From Caballeronia sordidicola (GTDB lineage: Bacteria; Pseudomonadota; Gammaproteobacteria; Burkholderiales; Burkholderiaceae), in NCBI RefSeq assembly GCF_000729995.1, contig NZ_JNFG01000007.1, forward strand, positions 62,001-126,000: DNA of 64,000 nt, given 5' to 3'. The translations under genes were made by a program, and so were the position numbers. The notes beneath the pieces are model-generated. The model did not search any database and was not told the DNA's origin. It saw only the letters and a list, made by a program, of their open reading frames with translations. Shown here in pieces: positions 17,131-25,265 of the stretch (within the stretch, counting starts at the first letter, position 1; each line of letters starts with the position of its first letter).

Positions 17131-17182
17131 ACATCGGCTCGTTGCAATCCTCAAGAGGCCCGTGGAATGGAGTTCTCCCGCC

Positions 17183-17198
17183 CGGCATGGTGCTTGCA
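17183..17198 (+). promoter_or_regulatory. Sigma-54 promoter of the repeat-protein operon
   Basis: CGGCATGGTGCTTGCA matches the -24/-12 consensus well (GGCA ... TTGCA with GG-N10-GC). It lies 90 bp from the first activator site and 40 bp before the first gene of the operon. Confidence 0.75.
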
Positions 17199-17237
17199 AG
17201 ATGACTTGCTCAACACTGAATGCCGGGAGTTTCAACG

Positions 17238-17933
17238 ATGAACACATTTCACTCAGTAACCCGCTTCGCTTTAGCGTCGATGCTGATCGCTTCGGCTGCC
17301 GCGTGCGCCGCGCAGCCCGCGGTGCCTCCCGTGGCGCCCCTGATGCCGCCGCCACCGGTTGGACAGCAACCCGGCGCCATGATGACGATCAGTGGCTCTG
17401 TTGGCCGCTTCCTGATCAACCCGGAAGGTGACGTCGATGGCCTGCTGCTCGCGGACAATACCCTGGTCGCATTTCCTCCGCACGTGGGGCTGCAACTGGC
17501 GGCATCGATAGCGCCGGGAGACGACGTTCGCATCACCGGTTACGCAGTGCCGGGAGAGTCGATCAGGGCGCAGCAGATCGAGCAAACGCGAACCGGTCGA
17601 CGCTTCGTGGACCAGCCGCCTGAGGGCCCTGGTGCCGCACCGTCGCCGCGTTCCTTGCGCGGTGCCGGGCTCGTCAAGCTCGGTGCAAGCGGACGCGTTT
17701 TGCGCGTGACTACAGCGCCGCGCGGGGAACCGGATGGCGTACTGCTCGCCGATGGCACCGTCGTCAAGCTGACGCCACCGGTCGCGGTGCAATTCGCGAA
17801 TCTCCTTCAACCGGGCACGACGGTAGCCGCCGAAGGCTATGGAACCCGCAACCGCTATGGCGAATCGTTGCAGGCTACCGCTTTCGGAACGCCGGGCAAT
17901 CTCACTTCCATCTACAACACCTCACCTCAATAA
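17238..17933 (+). CDS. Exported two-repeat protein, putative target of the sigma-54 system
   Basis: A 231-residue protein with a signal peptide (FALASMLIASAAACAAQ), cleaved near residue 24; a Cys in this position is a poor lipobox, so a soluble periplasmic form is likelier. A proline-rich linker (PPVAPLMPPPPVG) precedes two copies of a ~55-residue repeat. The first contains NPEGDVDGLLLADNTLV then FPPH and PGDDVRITGY; the second contains PRGEPDGVLLADGTVV then PGTTVAAEGYGTRNRYG. The strand-rich pattern suggests an OB-like fold (inference). GGGAG precedes the ATG at 17238. It is 12 bp from the next gene, which carries the same repeats. Confidence 0.75.
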   Translation: MNTFHSVTRFALASMLIASAAACAAQPAVPPVAPLMPPPPVGQQPGAMMTISGSVGRFLINPEGDVDGLLLADNTLVAFPPHVGLQLAASIAPGDDVRITGYAVPGESIRAQQIEQTRTGRRFVDQPPEGPGAAPSPRSLRGAGLVKLGASGRVLRVTTAPRGEPDGVLLADGTVVKLTPPVAVQFANLLQPGTTVAAEGYGTRNRYGESLQATAFGTPGNLTSIYNTSPQ

Positions 17934-17945
17934 AGGAGTTTCAAA

Positions 17946-18509
17946 ATGCATTGGATCGATCCCGCCTGTCTGCCGGAAACGCGCGGCAAGCTCACGCAGT
18001 TCCTGTTGAATCCCCACGGCGAACTCGATGGTTTCATTCTCGACCACGCCCGGCAAGTCCACTTCCCACCGCATCTGGCAAAGCAAGTGGCGAAGCACAT
18101 CGTCATCGGGGACAGGGTTCGTATTCGCGGCGTGAAGCCACGCGACGCAGATATTGTCGCGGCAGTGACACTGACTTCCGCGCAGGGCAAAGAGATCGTG
18201 GATGAAGGCCCGCAGCATGCGAACCATGAGCACCGGGCAGAACACGATGGCCGGCAAATGGATGCCGAGGGGAAAGTCGTGCTCTCGCTCTATGGACCAA
18301 AAGGAGAACTTCGCGGCGCGCTGCTGGAGGGCGGCACCTCGCTGCGCATGCCGCCGCATGCCGCTGCAGAGCTTAAGGCCTACCTGACACCCGGCGCTTA
18401 TGTGAAGGCGTGGGGGCCAGGCGTGAAGAACCGGTTCGGTTCGACGATCGAGGTGGAGGAAATCGCGTATCTCGTGGATGCAGAATCACTATCTGCTTCC
18501 GATATGTGA
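17946..18509 (+). CDS. Cytoplasmic two-repeat protein, paralogue of the preceding gene
   Basis: A 187-residue protein with no signal peptide. It has the same two-repeat layout: NPHGELDGFILDHARQVHFPPH then IGDRVRIRGV in the first repeat, and GPKGELRGALLEGGTSL then PGAYVKAWGPGVKNRFG in the second. The first repeats of both genes resemble each other more than the second repeats of either, so a two-repeat gene was duplicated. AAAGGAG precedes the ATG. A linker rich in His, Asp and Glu (ANHEHRAEHDG) between the repeats could bind metal. Function unknown. Confidence 0.7.
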   Translation: MHWIDPACLPETRGKLTQFLLNPHGELDGFILDHARQVHFPPHLAKQVAKHIVIGDRVRIRGVKPRDADIVAAVTLTSAQGKEIVDEGPQHANHEHRAEHDGRQMDAEGKVVLSLYGPKGELRGALLEGGTSLRMPPHAAAELKAYLTPGAYVKAWGPGVKNRFGSTIEVEEIAYLVDAESLSASDM

Positions 18510-18748
18510 GGCCTTCATAAACCGCATGGCGAGCCTGAACAGCTTACTGTCCGATGAGTGTTTGTAATCGAACGCGCGCGGTCCGAAGGGCGAATGATCG
18601 TTGCGGGTCGGATATCGCAACCGTCGGCGGGCACGGAGCGGCCCCGTGTCCGGTCGAACGCTCAGGTGTCCGCTGCGTTGCGGAGCCGGCCATCCGGTTG
18701 TCAAAGGCGAAGGCACCATCCCGGCCCCGCGGTGATTCTTCTCAGCGC

Positions 18749-19210
18749 TTATTCACCGGCCTGAACCGCATCGATGAGATTGTTACGTAGCGCCACGATC
18801 GCCTTCTGCACTTTCGCGAACTCGTCCGGCCCGAGGCCGGTTGCGTCGGTGAGGTCCATCTTCAGCGCTTTCTCACGCAGCCGCCGGCCGGTTTTCGTGA
18901 GACTGACCCGCACCTGCCGCTCGTCTTCGGGATCGCGCTGCCTTTCCAGATAACCCAACGCCTCGAGCTTCTTAAGCATCGGCGTGAGCGTGTTGGATTC
19001 GAGAAACAGCTTCTCGCCCAGACCGCTGACGGTCTGGTTGTCTTGCTCCCACAGCGCAATGATCGTGACGTATTGCGTATAGGTGAGCCCAAGCTCTTCG
19101 AGGATCGGCTTGTACGCCTTGCCGAACGCCAGGTTCGCGGAATAGACCGCAAAGCACAGGTAGTCTGATAGCGGCACGGCCGCAGCGGGCGCTTGGTTCG
19201 CACTTTTCAT
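18749..19210 (-). CDS. ohrR: Organic hydroperoxide-sensing regulator OhrR (MarR family)
   Basis: A 153-residue MarR protein. The conserved reactive Cys is in LSDYLCFAVYSANLAFGKAY, as in OhrR, where its oxidation by organic peroxides releases DNA. The recognition helix lies in LFLESNTLTPMLKKLEALGY and the wing in RDPEDERQVRVSLTK. The ATG at 19210 is preceded by GAGAGGA; an upstream in-frame extension is not needed. The promoter carries ATCGCATGCGAT, which is repeated before both ohr genes downstream on the same strand. Confidence 0.9.
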   Translation of the reverse strand: MKSANQAPAAAVPLSDYLCFAVYSANLAFGKAYKPILEELGLTYTQYVTIIALWEQDNQTVSGLGEKLFLESNTLTPMLKKLEALGYLERQRDPEDERQVRVSLTKTGRRLREKALKMDLTDATGLGPDEFAKVQKAIVALRNNLIDAVQAGE

Positions 19211-19258
19211 TTGTATCCTCTCTGGCGGGGCGCGACATCTAGCAAACACAAATAATAC

Positions 19259-19270
19259 ATCGCATGCGAT
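19259..19270. promoter_or_regulatory. OhrR operator candidate upstream of ohrR
   Basis: ATCGCATGCGAT is a perfect 12-bp palindrome 48 bp before the start codon, consistent with autoregulation. Confidence 0.65.
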
Positions 19271-19485
19271 TTTCTCGCAACAGACTGAAATCTCGACCAG
19301 CACTGCGTAGGGAGCAACCCTGCTTGTTCTGATGAGGACTCAGCGGTTCCGGGTGCGCCATCGTCAATTCCGCAACGCCGGGAAACGTTCGGCCAGCCTT
19401 ACGCGTCGTTTTCCATCCGACGCTGTGACCGTCACGCATGAGGAACAAGGATGCGCGACGGCCCAGCGACGCAGCGATGCTCGGT

Positions 19486-19758
19486 CTAGTGGCGCGCGAA
19501 AAGGTTGTCGCGCGGCGTCACGGCGACATGGCTCCCCGCTTGAGACAGTCCGGAGGCTACACCGCCATACGCCTCGTCCAAGCCAGTTGCGCCGGCGCGT
19601 TCGGCGGTGACGGTTCGCACGCTCTGACCGCTTTGCGACGCAGGTGCGCCAACCGCGGGCCGGTAAAAAGGGGCCGGGCCATAGCCGCTTGCAAACACGG
19701 GTGCGGCGGCGAATGCAGAAACCGCGACGAGCAGCGCAACGATAAGCTTGGTCTTCAT
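19486..19758 (-). CDS. DUF4148 family secreted small protein
   Basis: A 90-residue protein with a Sec signal peptide (MKTKLIVALLVAVSAFAAAPVFA, cut after FA). The short mature part contains the usual TRAEV-like segment in variant form (RTVTAERAGATG) and ends in a poorly structured tail. DUF4148 proteins are abundant, stress-responsive and of unknown function in Burkholderiales. It lies between ohrR and the first ohr gene, with 70 bp separating it from the latter, and may belong to the same regulon. Confidence 0.75.
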   Translation of the reverse strand: MKTKLIVALLVAVSAFAAAPVFASGYGPAPFYRPAVGAPASQSGQSVRTVTAERAGATGLDEAYGGVASGLSQAGSHVAVTPRDNLFARH

Positions 19759-19828
19759 GATGGGAATTCCCTAAAAAGAGGTTAAATGTGCGGCACGTGC
19801 CTCAGCGAAAGACACGTGCCTCGGTGGA

Positions 19829-20275
19829 TCACACCGTGACGATGTTCGTGGCGATCTCGATGTTGCCGCGCACCGACTTCGAGTACGGGCAGATCTGATG
19901 GGCCAGCTTCGCGATTGCCTCGACAACTTCCGTTGCCAGACCTGGCACGCGGACGGTGAACTCGGCGCCCAGGAACCACGCGCTACCGGTCTGCCCAATG
20001 TTGACCTTGATGTCCACGGAATAGTCGGGCGGCAGCGTGACCTTCTTCAACTGGGCCGCAATCCCGAACACGGTCGTGTAACAGGCCGACCAAGCGCCCG
20101 CAAACAACTGCTCAGCTGTCGGGTGCGGCTCGGTGGCGATGAACTCAAGGCTTTCAACGCCCGGCGCTGTCAGCTTGAGGTCGAACACGCCAAACTCACC
20201 ACTCTGGAGATTAGGGTCGCGATTGACCGTGGCGTGGCTGTTGCCTGAGGCGAGGACTTTTTCGATCTTTTCCAT
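19829..20275 (-). CDS. ohr: Organic hydroperoxide resistance protein Ohr (copy 1)
   Basis: A 148-residue OsmC/Ohr thiol peroxidase that reduces organic hydroperoxides with lipoylated or dihydrolipoamide partners in the cytoplasm. The peroxidatic Cys is in AGAWSACYTTVF and the resolving Cys in AHQICPYSKSV; the active-site Arg is in the N-terminal region. The promoter contains ATCGTATGCGAT, a one-base variant of the OhrR operator. The protein is about two-thirds identical to the product of the next gene, a tandem duplicate. Confidence 0.92.
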   Translation of the reverse strand: MEKIEKVLASGNSHATVNRDPNLQSGEFGVFDLKLTAPGVESLEFIATEPHPTAEQLFAGAWSACYTTVFGIAAQLKKVTLPPDYSVDIKVNIGQTGSAWFLGAEFTVRVPGLATEVVEAIAKLAHQICPYSKSVRGNIEIATNIVTV

Positions 20276-20331
20276 GATGGCTTCCTTCGTGAATAAGGGT
20301 TTTGAGAGACTTTACATTGCACACGATTTCA

Positions 20332-20343
20332 TCGTATGCGATC
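20332..20343. promoter_or_regulatory. OhrR operator candidate upstream of ohr copy 1
   Basis: ATCGTATGCGAT lies 57 bp before the start codon and differs from the ohrR-promoter palindrome by one base. Confidence 0.65.
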
Positions 20344-20420
20344 TTAAATAAAAACAAATAACAGGCTTGCGTCGATGAAACTGCTCAGAGGTTTTAGCGA
20401 GAGCCGCATGCCTCCTCCGA

Positions 20421-20867
20421 TCACACCGTAACGACGTTCAGGCCGACTTCGATGTTGCCGTGCACAGCCTTCGAGTACGGGCAGATCTGATGGGCGAGGC
20501 GTGCTATTGGTTCGACGACTTCCGTGGCCAGACCCGGCGCGCGGATGGTGAACTGGGCGCCGAGGCAGTGTCCGGCACCGACCGACCCAATGCTTACCTG
20601 GATGTCCACCGAATAGTCGGACGGCAGCGTGACCTTTTTCATGGAGGCCGCAATCTCGAATGCGCTGATGTAACAGGCCGACCACGCGCCCGAAAATAAT
20701 TGCTCGGCTCTCGGGTGCAACCCGGTGGCGATGAACTCGCGGCTTTCATCGCCGGACGCTGACAGCTTGAGGTCGAGGACGCCGTACTCACCGCGCTCGA
20801 CATTGGGGTCGTGATTGATCGTTGCGTGACTGTTGCCTGAGAAGAGGACTTGTTCGATCTTGGTCAT
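20421..20867 (-). CDS. Organic hydroperoxide resistance protein Ohr (copy 2)
   Basis: A 148-residue Ohr paralogue with both catalytic cysteines (AGAWSACY-region ISAF and AHQICPYSKAV). It has an additional Cys in GAGHCLGAQF, where copy 1 has Trp-Phe, near the substrate entrance in known Ohr folds (inference), so specificity or redox behaviour may differ. The start is the ATG at 20867, giving MTKIEQV. Its promoter is the richest in OhrR-like sites. Copies 1 and 2 are each preceded by their own operator, so they are separately transcribed. Confidence 0.9.
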   Translation of the reverse strand: MTKIEQVLFSGNSHATINHDPNVERGEYGVLDLKLSASGDESREFIATGLHPRAEQLFSGAWSACYISAFEIAASMKKVTLPSDYSVDIQVSIGSVGAGHCLGAQFTIRAPGLATEVVEPIARLAHQICPYSKAVHGNIEVGLNVVTV

Positions 20868-20907
20868 GATGGATTCCTTCGTGCGTAAGGGTGTCAAGTT
20901 GGTTTAA

Positions 20908-20990
20908 ATCGCATGCGATGTAGTCGCATGCGTCGCATAATAAAAAAAGAGCCAACGAATGTCAATCGCAAAAGATTTAATCGCATACGC
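20908..20990. promoter_or_regulatory. Multiple OhrR-like sites upstream of ohr copy 2
   Basis: ATCGCATGCGAT (20908-20919) is followed by GTCGCATGCGTC (20923-20934) and by a half-match TCGCATACGC (20981-20990). Three related sites within 83 bp suggest tighter or cooperative control than at copy 1. Confidence 0.6.
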
Positions 20991-21330
20991 TTTTCGATAG
21001 GTATGAATAAAACCTTGCGTTGGTCAGTGTGATGCCGCACGCGATGCGCTGGTCCAGAGCACCGCTGATTGACCGGCGTACGAAAAACTTCAGGGCCGTA
21101 CAGTTGCTTCACGTTTATACGAAACGCGAAAGTACAGTTCGATATCCCGGCATCGAAGTCGACGACACGCTCGTATCCGCTCGTGAATGGCAGGCGCGGT
21201 ACGCGCCTTTCAGTGCAGTTTGACGATCATCCCTGGGCTGTCCGGAGTGTGAGCCGAAGCAAACCCCAAGCTTCTCGGCCGAGGCGGAGCTTTCGCGACC
21301 GTCTCCTCGGAGGGTCGTCCGGGACAACAC

Positions 21331-21927
21331 TCAGCCTATTTTCTCGAACGCGGCTTTGTACAGGGTTTGCTTCGGCTCGGCAAACACTCGCCGCACCATG
21401 GGTTCGAAGAACTCTAGCGGCAGCGTTTGTGCATCCGGATCAAAGGCCGCCGCGTCATATTTCTCGCAGAAATGCGCGGTACGTTTGAACAGCTCCGGCA
21501 CGCCGCGGTAGCTATCGCGCAGATTGCGGTCCATGCCCATGTGGTGAAAGAAGTAATACCCCTGGAAGATCCCATGGTGCTTGACCATCCAGTGATTTTC
21601 CGCGCTGACGAACGGCTCCAGCAGCACGGCTGCGACGTCGGCATGGTTGTAACTTCCCAGGGTATCGCCAATGTCGTGCAGCAGCGCGCAAACCACGTAT
21701 TCCTCGTCCTGGCCGTCGCTATGCGCGAGCGTGGCAGTTTGAAGGCTATGCGTCAGACGATCGACAGGAAAGCCGCCAAAGTCGCCATTCAGCAATTGCA
21801 GGTGGCCCAGCAGGCGTCCTGGCAGTCCTTTGGCAAACGGTCCAACCTCACTACCGATGATCGCCCAATCCTGCTCCGTTCCCTCTCGCATATGGCGAAA
21901 GGCGGCGCACTGTTCATTGTCTTTCAT
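21331..21927 (-). CDS. HD-domain protein, possible metal-dependent phosphohydrolase or oxygenase
   Basis: A 198-residue protein starting MKDNEQCAAF; AAGGAG precedes the ATG at 21927, and the long in-frame extension upstream is not coding. Metal ligands of the HD fold are visible: His in DRLTHSLQTATLAH, His-Asp in ALLHDIGDTLG, further His residues in SYNHADV, KHHGIFQG and FFHHMG. The spacing and lack of nucleotidase features resemble PhnZ/inositol-oxygenase-like diiron HD proteins as much as classic phosphohydrolases. It is divergent from a LysR gene across 100 bp. The substrate is unknown. Confidence 0.7.
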   Translation of the reverse strand: MKDNEQCAAFRHMREGTEQDWAIIGSEVGPFAKGLPGRLLGHLQLLNGDFGGFPVDRLTHSLQTATLAHSDGQDEEYVVCALLHDIGDTLGSYNHADVAAVLLEPFVSAENHWMVKHHGIFQGYYFFHHMGMDRNLRDSYRGVPELFKRTAHFCEKYDAAAFDPDAQTLPLEFFEPMVRRVFAEPKQTLYKAAFEKIG

Positions 21928-22027
21928 GGCACTACTCCTTCTCTGTAATTGGAGCTTCAATATTCGGGGGACGGCGATATAAAATCCAATAACTGGAAGG
22001 TCAAAATCCATAACTTGCAGGAATGGC

Positions 22028-22948
22028 ATGATTGACAACGACCTTGCATATTTCCTGACCATTGCGAGTACCGGTACGTTGGCACGCGCCGCCGGCCAGC
22101 TAGGCATTTCCCAGCCGGCCGTGACCAAGGCCATACAGCGGCTTGAACGCAAGGTGGGGGTTGCGCTGGTCGAGCGCACCGCACGCGGTTCGGTATTGAC
22201 CGAGGCAGGCAAGGTATTCCATGCACGGGTATCGGGCGTGTCCTTGCAGCTCAATAGTGCGCTGCAGGAAGCGCGCGATATTGGTGGTGGACACGCGGGC
22301 CTGCTGCGTATCGGTGCGACGCCGGCCACCACGAGATTTGCGCTGCGCTCGCTCTTCCCAACGTTGCTGGTAGAGCGGCCCGCCGCACGCGTCAATGTGA
22401 CTACAGCGTTTAGCGATGTGCTATTGGAGGCAATTGATCGGCGTGAAGTGGAACTGGCTGTATGCCCCTTGCCCGACACATTGGACTCATCCATGGCCAA
22501 GGAGGTGCTTTATGACGATCACTACAGCTTGATGGTTGCGACCGGGCACCCTCTGGCTGAGCGGGAATCGGTCACGCTGGAGGATCTGGTGGACTGCGCA
22601 TGGGCCGCCTCCAGTCGACAGGAATTTGCGCGTGTGCAGATCGAGCAAGCCTTCGCAAAACACGGGTACCCACGTATGCGCATTGTGGCCGAGGCCAATA
22701 GTTTGGCCGCATTGTTTCTGATCGTATCGACCACGCAGCTGGTTAGCTTGATCAACGCGCGCAGCTTCGATACTGGCCCCCTGCCGTTCGACATCGCCGT
22801 GCGTCCGATCCAGCTTGACGGCCTGCTGCGTCAGGTCGGACTGATACGAAGGGCCGGCTATCTATCCCCGATCGCGCAACGCGCTCAGGAAATTTTGCGC
22901 AACGCAGCCTGGGAGTTGTCTGTGCAGTTGGATATCGACGGCGATTAG
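22028..22948 (+). CDS. LysR-family transcriptional regulator
   Basis: A 306-residue LTTR of the GbpR/CbbR-like group. The HTH is GTLARAAGQLGISQPAVTKA, and the effector domain starts near HAGLLRIGATPATTRFAL. AGGAA precedes the ATG by seven bases. It is divergent from the HD-domain gene, which is its likely target. In the 100-bp gap the phrases AAAATCCAATAACT and AAAATCCATAACTT form a 14-bp near-direct repeat that could be its binding sites. Confidence 0.87.
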   Translation: MIDNDLAYFLTIASTGTLARAAGQLGISQPAVTKAIQRLERKVGVALVERTARGSVLTEAGKVFHARVSGVSLQLNSALQEARDIGGGHAGLLRIGATPATTRFALRSLFPTLLVERPAARVNVTTAFSDVLLEAIDRREVELAVCPLPDTLDSSMAKEVLYDDHYSLMVATGHPLAERESVTLEDLVDCAWAASSRQEFARVQIEQAFAKHGYPRMRIVAEANSLAALFLIVSTTQLVSLINARSFDTGPLPFDIAVRPIQLDGLLRQVGLIRRAGYLSPIAQRAQEILRNAAWELSVQLDIDGD

Positions 22949-23145
22949 CGGCATTTCCTGGATGCGTTGATCATGCGTTTGAAACGGTCAACCAAGGAAA
23001 GTACTTGTCGACATTCATATAGCCGAGGTGCGCAGATACCGCTTTCCGTCGATCGATACAAATGCATCTCGGGCAGCCGCCGCAATCGCCCCGGCTGCGC
23101 CGAATGCCAGCACGACACACGCCGCCGTTGCTGGCGGCCTTGCTT

Positions 23146-24390
23146 TTACATCGATGCCATCAGGTAGGGATTTTTCTTGCCGGGCTCGTACTGCCGTGCC
23201 TTGATTTCCATGCGAGCGATACTTTGCAGGTGAACCTCATCCGGGCCGTCGGCGAAGCGCAATGCACGCCCCCATGTCCAGCTATCCGCCAAAGGCGTGT
23301 CGGGACTCAGCCCCATCGCACCGAACACCTGTATCGCCCGTTCGCACACCGCGACATGCACACTCGGTACGAGCGCCTTGATCATGGCGATCTCCTTGCG
23401 TGCCTCCTTCGCGCCCACGTTGTCAATCATCCACGCGGCTTTCAGAACAAACAGCCTCGCCTGATCGATTTCGATCCGCGACTTCGCAATCGATTCAGCC
23501 ACCGATCCGAGCTCATGCAGCTTCTTTCCAAATGCCGTGCGCGCCTGGGACCGTTCCACCATCAACTCGAGCGCCAATTCCGCTGCACCGATCGAGCGCA
23601 TGCAGTGATGAATCCGTCCCGGCCCGAGGCGCGCCTGCGCGAGCGCAAATCCGCCGCCCTCCTCGCCGAGCAGATTCGAACGGGGTACGCGTACGTCTTT
23701 GAATTCGATCTCACAGTGTCCTTCCGGCGCCACGTGATTGACCACCGCGACATTGCGGATCACCCTGACGCCCGGCGTATTACGCGGCACGAGGACCATG
23801 CTTTGCTGGCGGTGGCTCGGCGCGTCCAGGTCTGTCTTTCCCATCACGATGAAGAGTTCGCAATTCGGGTGCGCCGCGTTCGTGATGAACCACTTCCGGC
23901 CATCAATTACGTAGTCGTCCCCGTCACGACGAATGGACGTGGTGATATTGGTCGCGTCCGACGAGGCCACAGCCGGTTCCGTCATGGCGAACGCCGAGCG
24001 AATCTTGCCGTCGAGGAGAGGCTTGAGCCACTGTTCGCGTTGGGCAGGCGTCGCGAACATATGGAGCAGTTCCATATTGCCGGTGTCCGGAGCATTGCAG
24101 TTAAATACTTCCGACGCCCACGACACCCGCCCCATGATTTCCGCCAGCGGCGCGTACTCGAGATTGGTCAGGCGAGTACCGGGTTCGTCATCCCGCAGAT
24201 GCGGAAGGAAAAGATTCCAGAGCCCTTCTTCACGCGCCTGTTCCTTCAACGTTTCCATAAAGGAAACCGGATATTGCCCGGCGTTCACCTCCTCATGCCA
24301 TTGATGAATACGCGGAACAATGTGCGTATCCATGAAAGCACGCACTTGTGTGCGCAGCGCTTCAACCTTCTCGCTATATGCAAAATCCAT
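23146..24390 (-). CDS. Acyl-CoA dehydrogenase (ACAD10/11-like)
   Basis: A 414-residue FAD-dependent dehydrogenase. FAD- and substrate-binding signatures are FAMTEPAVASSDATNI, DYVIDGRKWFITNAAHP and QVFGAMGLSPDTPLA; RIHHCMRSIGAAELAL is typical of the ACAD10/11 branch, which acts with APH-fold kinases. The ATG at 24390 follows GAGGAA. It is the last gene of a four-gene operon with an SDR, an APH-type kinase and a histidine phosphatase. In Pseudomonas putida an analogous pair (LvaA/LvaC) isomerises 4-hydroxyacyl-CoA through a phosphorylated intermediate; a similar role is inferred here. Confidence 0.85.
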   Translation of the reverse strand: MDFAYSEKVEALRTQVRAFMDTHIVPRIHQWHEEVNAGQYPVSFMETLKEQAREEGLWNLFLPHLRDDEPGTRLTNLEYAPLAEIMGRVSWASEVFNCNAPDTGNMELLHMFATPAQREQWLKPLLDGKIRSAFAMTEPAVASSDATNITTSIRRDGDDYVIDGRKWFITNAAHPNCELFIVMGKTDLDAPSHRQQSMVLVPRNTPGVRVIRNVAVVNHVAPEGHCEIEFKDVRVPRSNLLGEEGGGFALAQARLGPGRIHHCMRSIGAAELALELMVERSQARTAFGKKLHELGSVAESIAKSRIEIDQARLFVLKAAWMIDNVGAKEARKEIAMIKALVPSVHVAVCERAIQVFGAMGLSPDTPLADSWTWGRALRFADGPDEVHLQSIARMEIKARQYEPGKKNPYLMASM

Positions 24391-24457
24391 TTTCTGTTCC
24401 TCAATCATTAAAGAATATTGTCAGTGCATCGACCCGTACCGTGGTTCGGCTGGGCCA

Positions 24458-25222
24458 TTAGATCGTCAGTCCGCCATCAACGACGATGCACTCTCCATTG
24501 GTATAGCTCGCGGCATCGGATACCAGATAAAGCACCGTACCCGCCATCTCGCGAGGCTCCGCGTGACGCCTCAGCGGAATCCTGGACACCATGTTTTCGA
24601 CCATCGCCTGATCTGCAAACAACGCTCCGGCGAAGCGCGTTTTGGTCAACCCCGGGAGCAACGCGTTTACCCGAATCCCCAGCGGCCCGCACTCCTTCGC
24701 GAATGCCCGCGTCATGTGCGCAACGGCGGCTTTCGTGATCGAGTAGATGCCCTGCTTGTCGCCCGGTTGCAGTGCGTTAACGGAAGCCGTGTTGACGATC
24801 GCACCGCCGCCGTTCTCCCGCATTAACTTGCCCGCCTCCACAGACATAAAGAAGTAACCGCGCAAATTGACATCCACCGTCTTTTCGAAAGACGTCAGAT
24901 CGGTATCGAGAATGTGGCCGAAATACGGATTCGTCGCCGCGTTGTTGACGAGAATATCCAGCCGGCCATGTTGCGCGCGAATCTGCTGGAAGATCGCCTG
25001 AATGTCCTCCAGACGCCCAACGTGGCAAGGCTTGGCTTCCGCGCTGCCGCCCGCATGTCTGATTTCGCGTGCCACGACCTCGCAATCTTCAAGCTTGCGG
25101 CTCGACACAATCACGTGGGCGCCCTGCTCCGCGAGCAATTTGGCAATCTCTTCGCCAATACCTCGGCTGGCACCGGTAACCAGTGCAATCTTCCCGTTCA
25201 GATCAAACAAATTAGTAGTCAC
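24458..25222 (-). CDS. SDR family oxidoreductase
   Basis: A 254-residue short-chain dehydrogenase. The NAD(P) motif is VTGASRGIGEEI, NNAAT marks the next strand, and the catalytic Ser-Tyr-Lys set lies in NTASVNALQPGDKQGIYSITK (Tyr-Ser-Ile-Thr-Lys). The start is a GTG preceded by GAGG at a seven-base spacing. It lies between the kinase and the acyl-CoA dehydrogenase, so it probably acts on a hydroxy- or ketoacyl-CoA in the same pathway. Substrate is not readable from sequence. Confidence 0.87.
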   Translation of the reverse strand: MTTNLFDLNGKIALVTGASRGIGEEIAKLLAEQGAHVIVSSRKLEDCEVVAREIRHAGGSAEAKPCHVGRLEDIQAIFQQIRAQHGRLDILVNNAATNPYFGHILDTDLTSFEKTVDVNLRGYFFMSVEAGKLMRENGGGAIVNTASVNALQPGDKQGIYSITKAAVAHMTRAFAKECGPLGIRVNALLPGLTKTRFAGALFADQAMVENMVSRIPLRRHAEPREMAGTVLYLVSDAASYTNGECIVVDGGLTI

Positions 25223-25265
25223 AATTAGCCTCAGTGTGTCTCAGGTTCCAGTTTTCCGCCTGATT

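Noticed and set aside
23062..24411. 449-codon open frame on the plus strand
   Set aside because: It lies antisense to the acyl-CoA dehydrogenase gene and its translation has no recognisable domain.
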